This document shows, one piece after another, positions 39,338 to 39,413 of a DNA stretch of 39,413 bases (positions within the stretch are counted from its first letter, which is position 1; every line of letters begins with the position of its first letter). The DNA comes from UBA10110 sp964354145 (lineage in GTDB: Bacteria > Patescibacteriota > Kazan-3B-28 > UBA10110). The stretch lies in assembly GCA_964354145.1 (NCBI GenBank), contig CAYGXX010000001.1, positions 1 through 39,413 on the forward strand. Reading direction: 5' to 3'. The notes beneath the pieces are model-generated. The model was not told the DNA's origin and did no database searches. It saw only the letters and a list, made by a program, of their open reading frames with translations. The translations under genes and the position numbers were made by a program.

Positions 39338-39410
39338 GGCTCCGGGAGTAGGGGTCGATCCTACGTTACCTGGGCCAGAACCAGGCGTTCTACCACTAAA
39401 CTATCCCGGA
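39337..39410 (-). tRNA. tRNA-Gln (CTG)
   Basis: Full cloverleaf on the - strand. Acceptor tccggga/tcccgga is perfect; anticodon arm cctgg-TTCTGGC-ccagg with anticodon CTG (reads CAG); discriminator G, encoded CCA. The T loop is atcgacc, with A in place of the near-universal T54. With GatCAB it is probably charged first with Glu and then amidated. Confidence 0.92.
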
Positions 39411-39413
39411 TTA

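Overview
The window reads as a chromosomal segment of a Candidate Phyla Radiation (Patescibacteria) bacterium. The evidence is the mix of genes: two large VirD4/TraG-like coupling ATPases, a sigma-region-4 plus HARE-HTH protein, a small EF-Tu-domain-2-like protein, SIMPL protein, GatCAB, a short AspRS without the GAD insertion, and many small proteins of types I associate with this group. There is no rRNA to fix the class. TGA is used as a stop (gatA, nfo region), so the code is standard. A run of 10 N at 24068-24077 shows this is a scaffold.

Layout. 1-16.7 kb is on the + strand: uvrC, a small membrane protein, the sigma/HARE regulator followed by coupling ATPase 1, NAD-dependent ligA behind a strongly folded leader, a SIMPL protein, an orphan gene, gatC, then the tightly coupled gatA / membrane HEPN-like protein / gatB, an acidic small protein and coupling ATPase 2. 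16.7-18.2 kb holds small genes and non-coding structured elements, each with its own promoter or terminator. 18.3-24.7 kb is on the - strand: an oxidoreductase, an M23 peptidase, mfd, pth, a 71-residue protein and the EF-Tu-like protein; a strongly folded RNA lies on the opposite strand between mfd and pth. 25-33.8 kb has der, dacA, aspS, several orphans and a coupled set (70-residue protein, endonuclease IV, SIS-domain sugar isomerase). 33.8-39.4 kb has tRNA-Glu, a peroxiredoxin, a primase-polymerase, an ATP-dependent DNA ligase coupled to an exported leucine-rich repeat protein, a lipoprotein and tRNA-Gln.

Themes. (1) DNA repair is over-represented: UvrC, Mfd, LigA, endonuclease IV, and a split LigD-like polymerase and ligase without Ku. 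(2) Small palindromic repeats occur between genes and also, kept in frame, inside uvrC, der, the ATP ligase and probably the sigma/HARE gene, much like Rickettsia palindromic elements. (3) Core genes often lack a Shine-Dalgarno and some look leaderless (gatC and der share the same sequence from the -10 box to ATG), while small orphan genes have strong Shine-Dalgarno sites, their own promoters and their own terminators. (4) At least two non-coding structures, the ligA leader and the RNA at 23471-23640, have long helices with G-U pairs that indicate transcription from the + strand.
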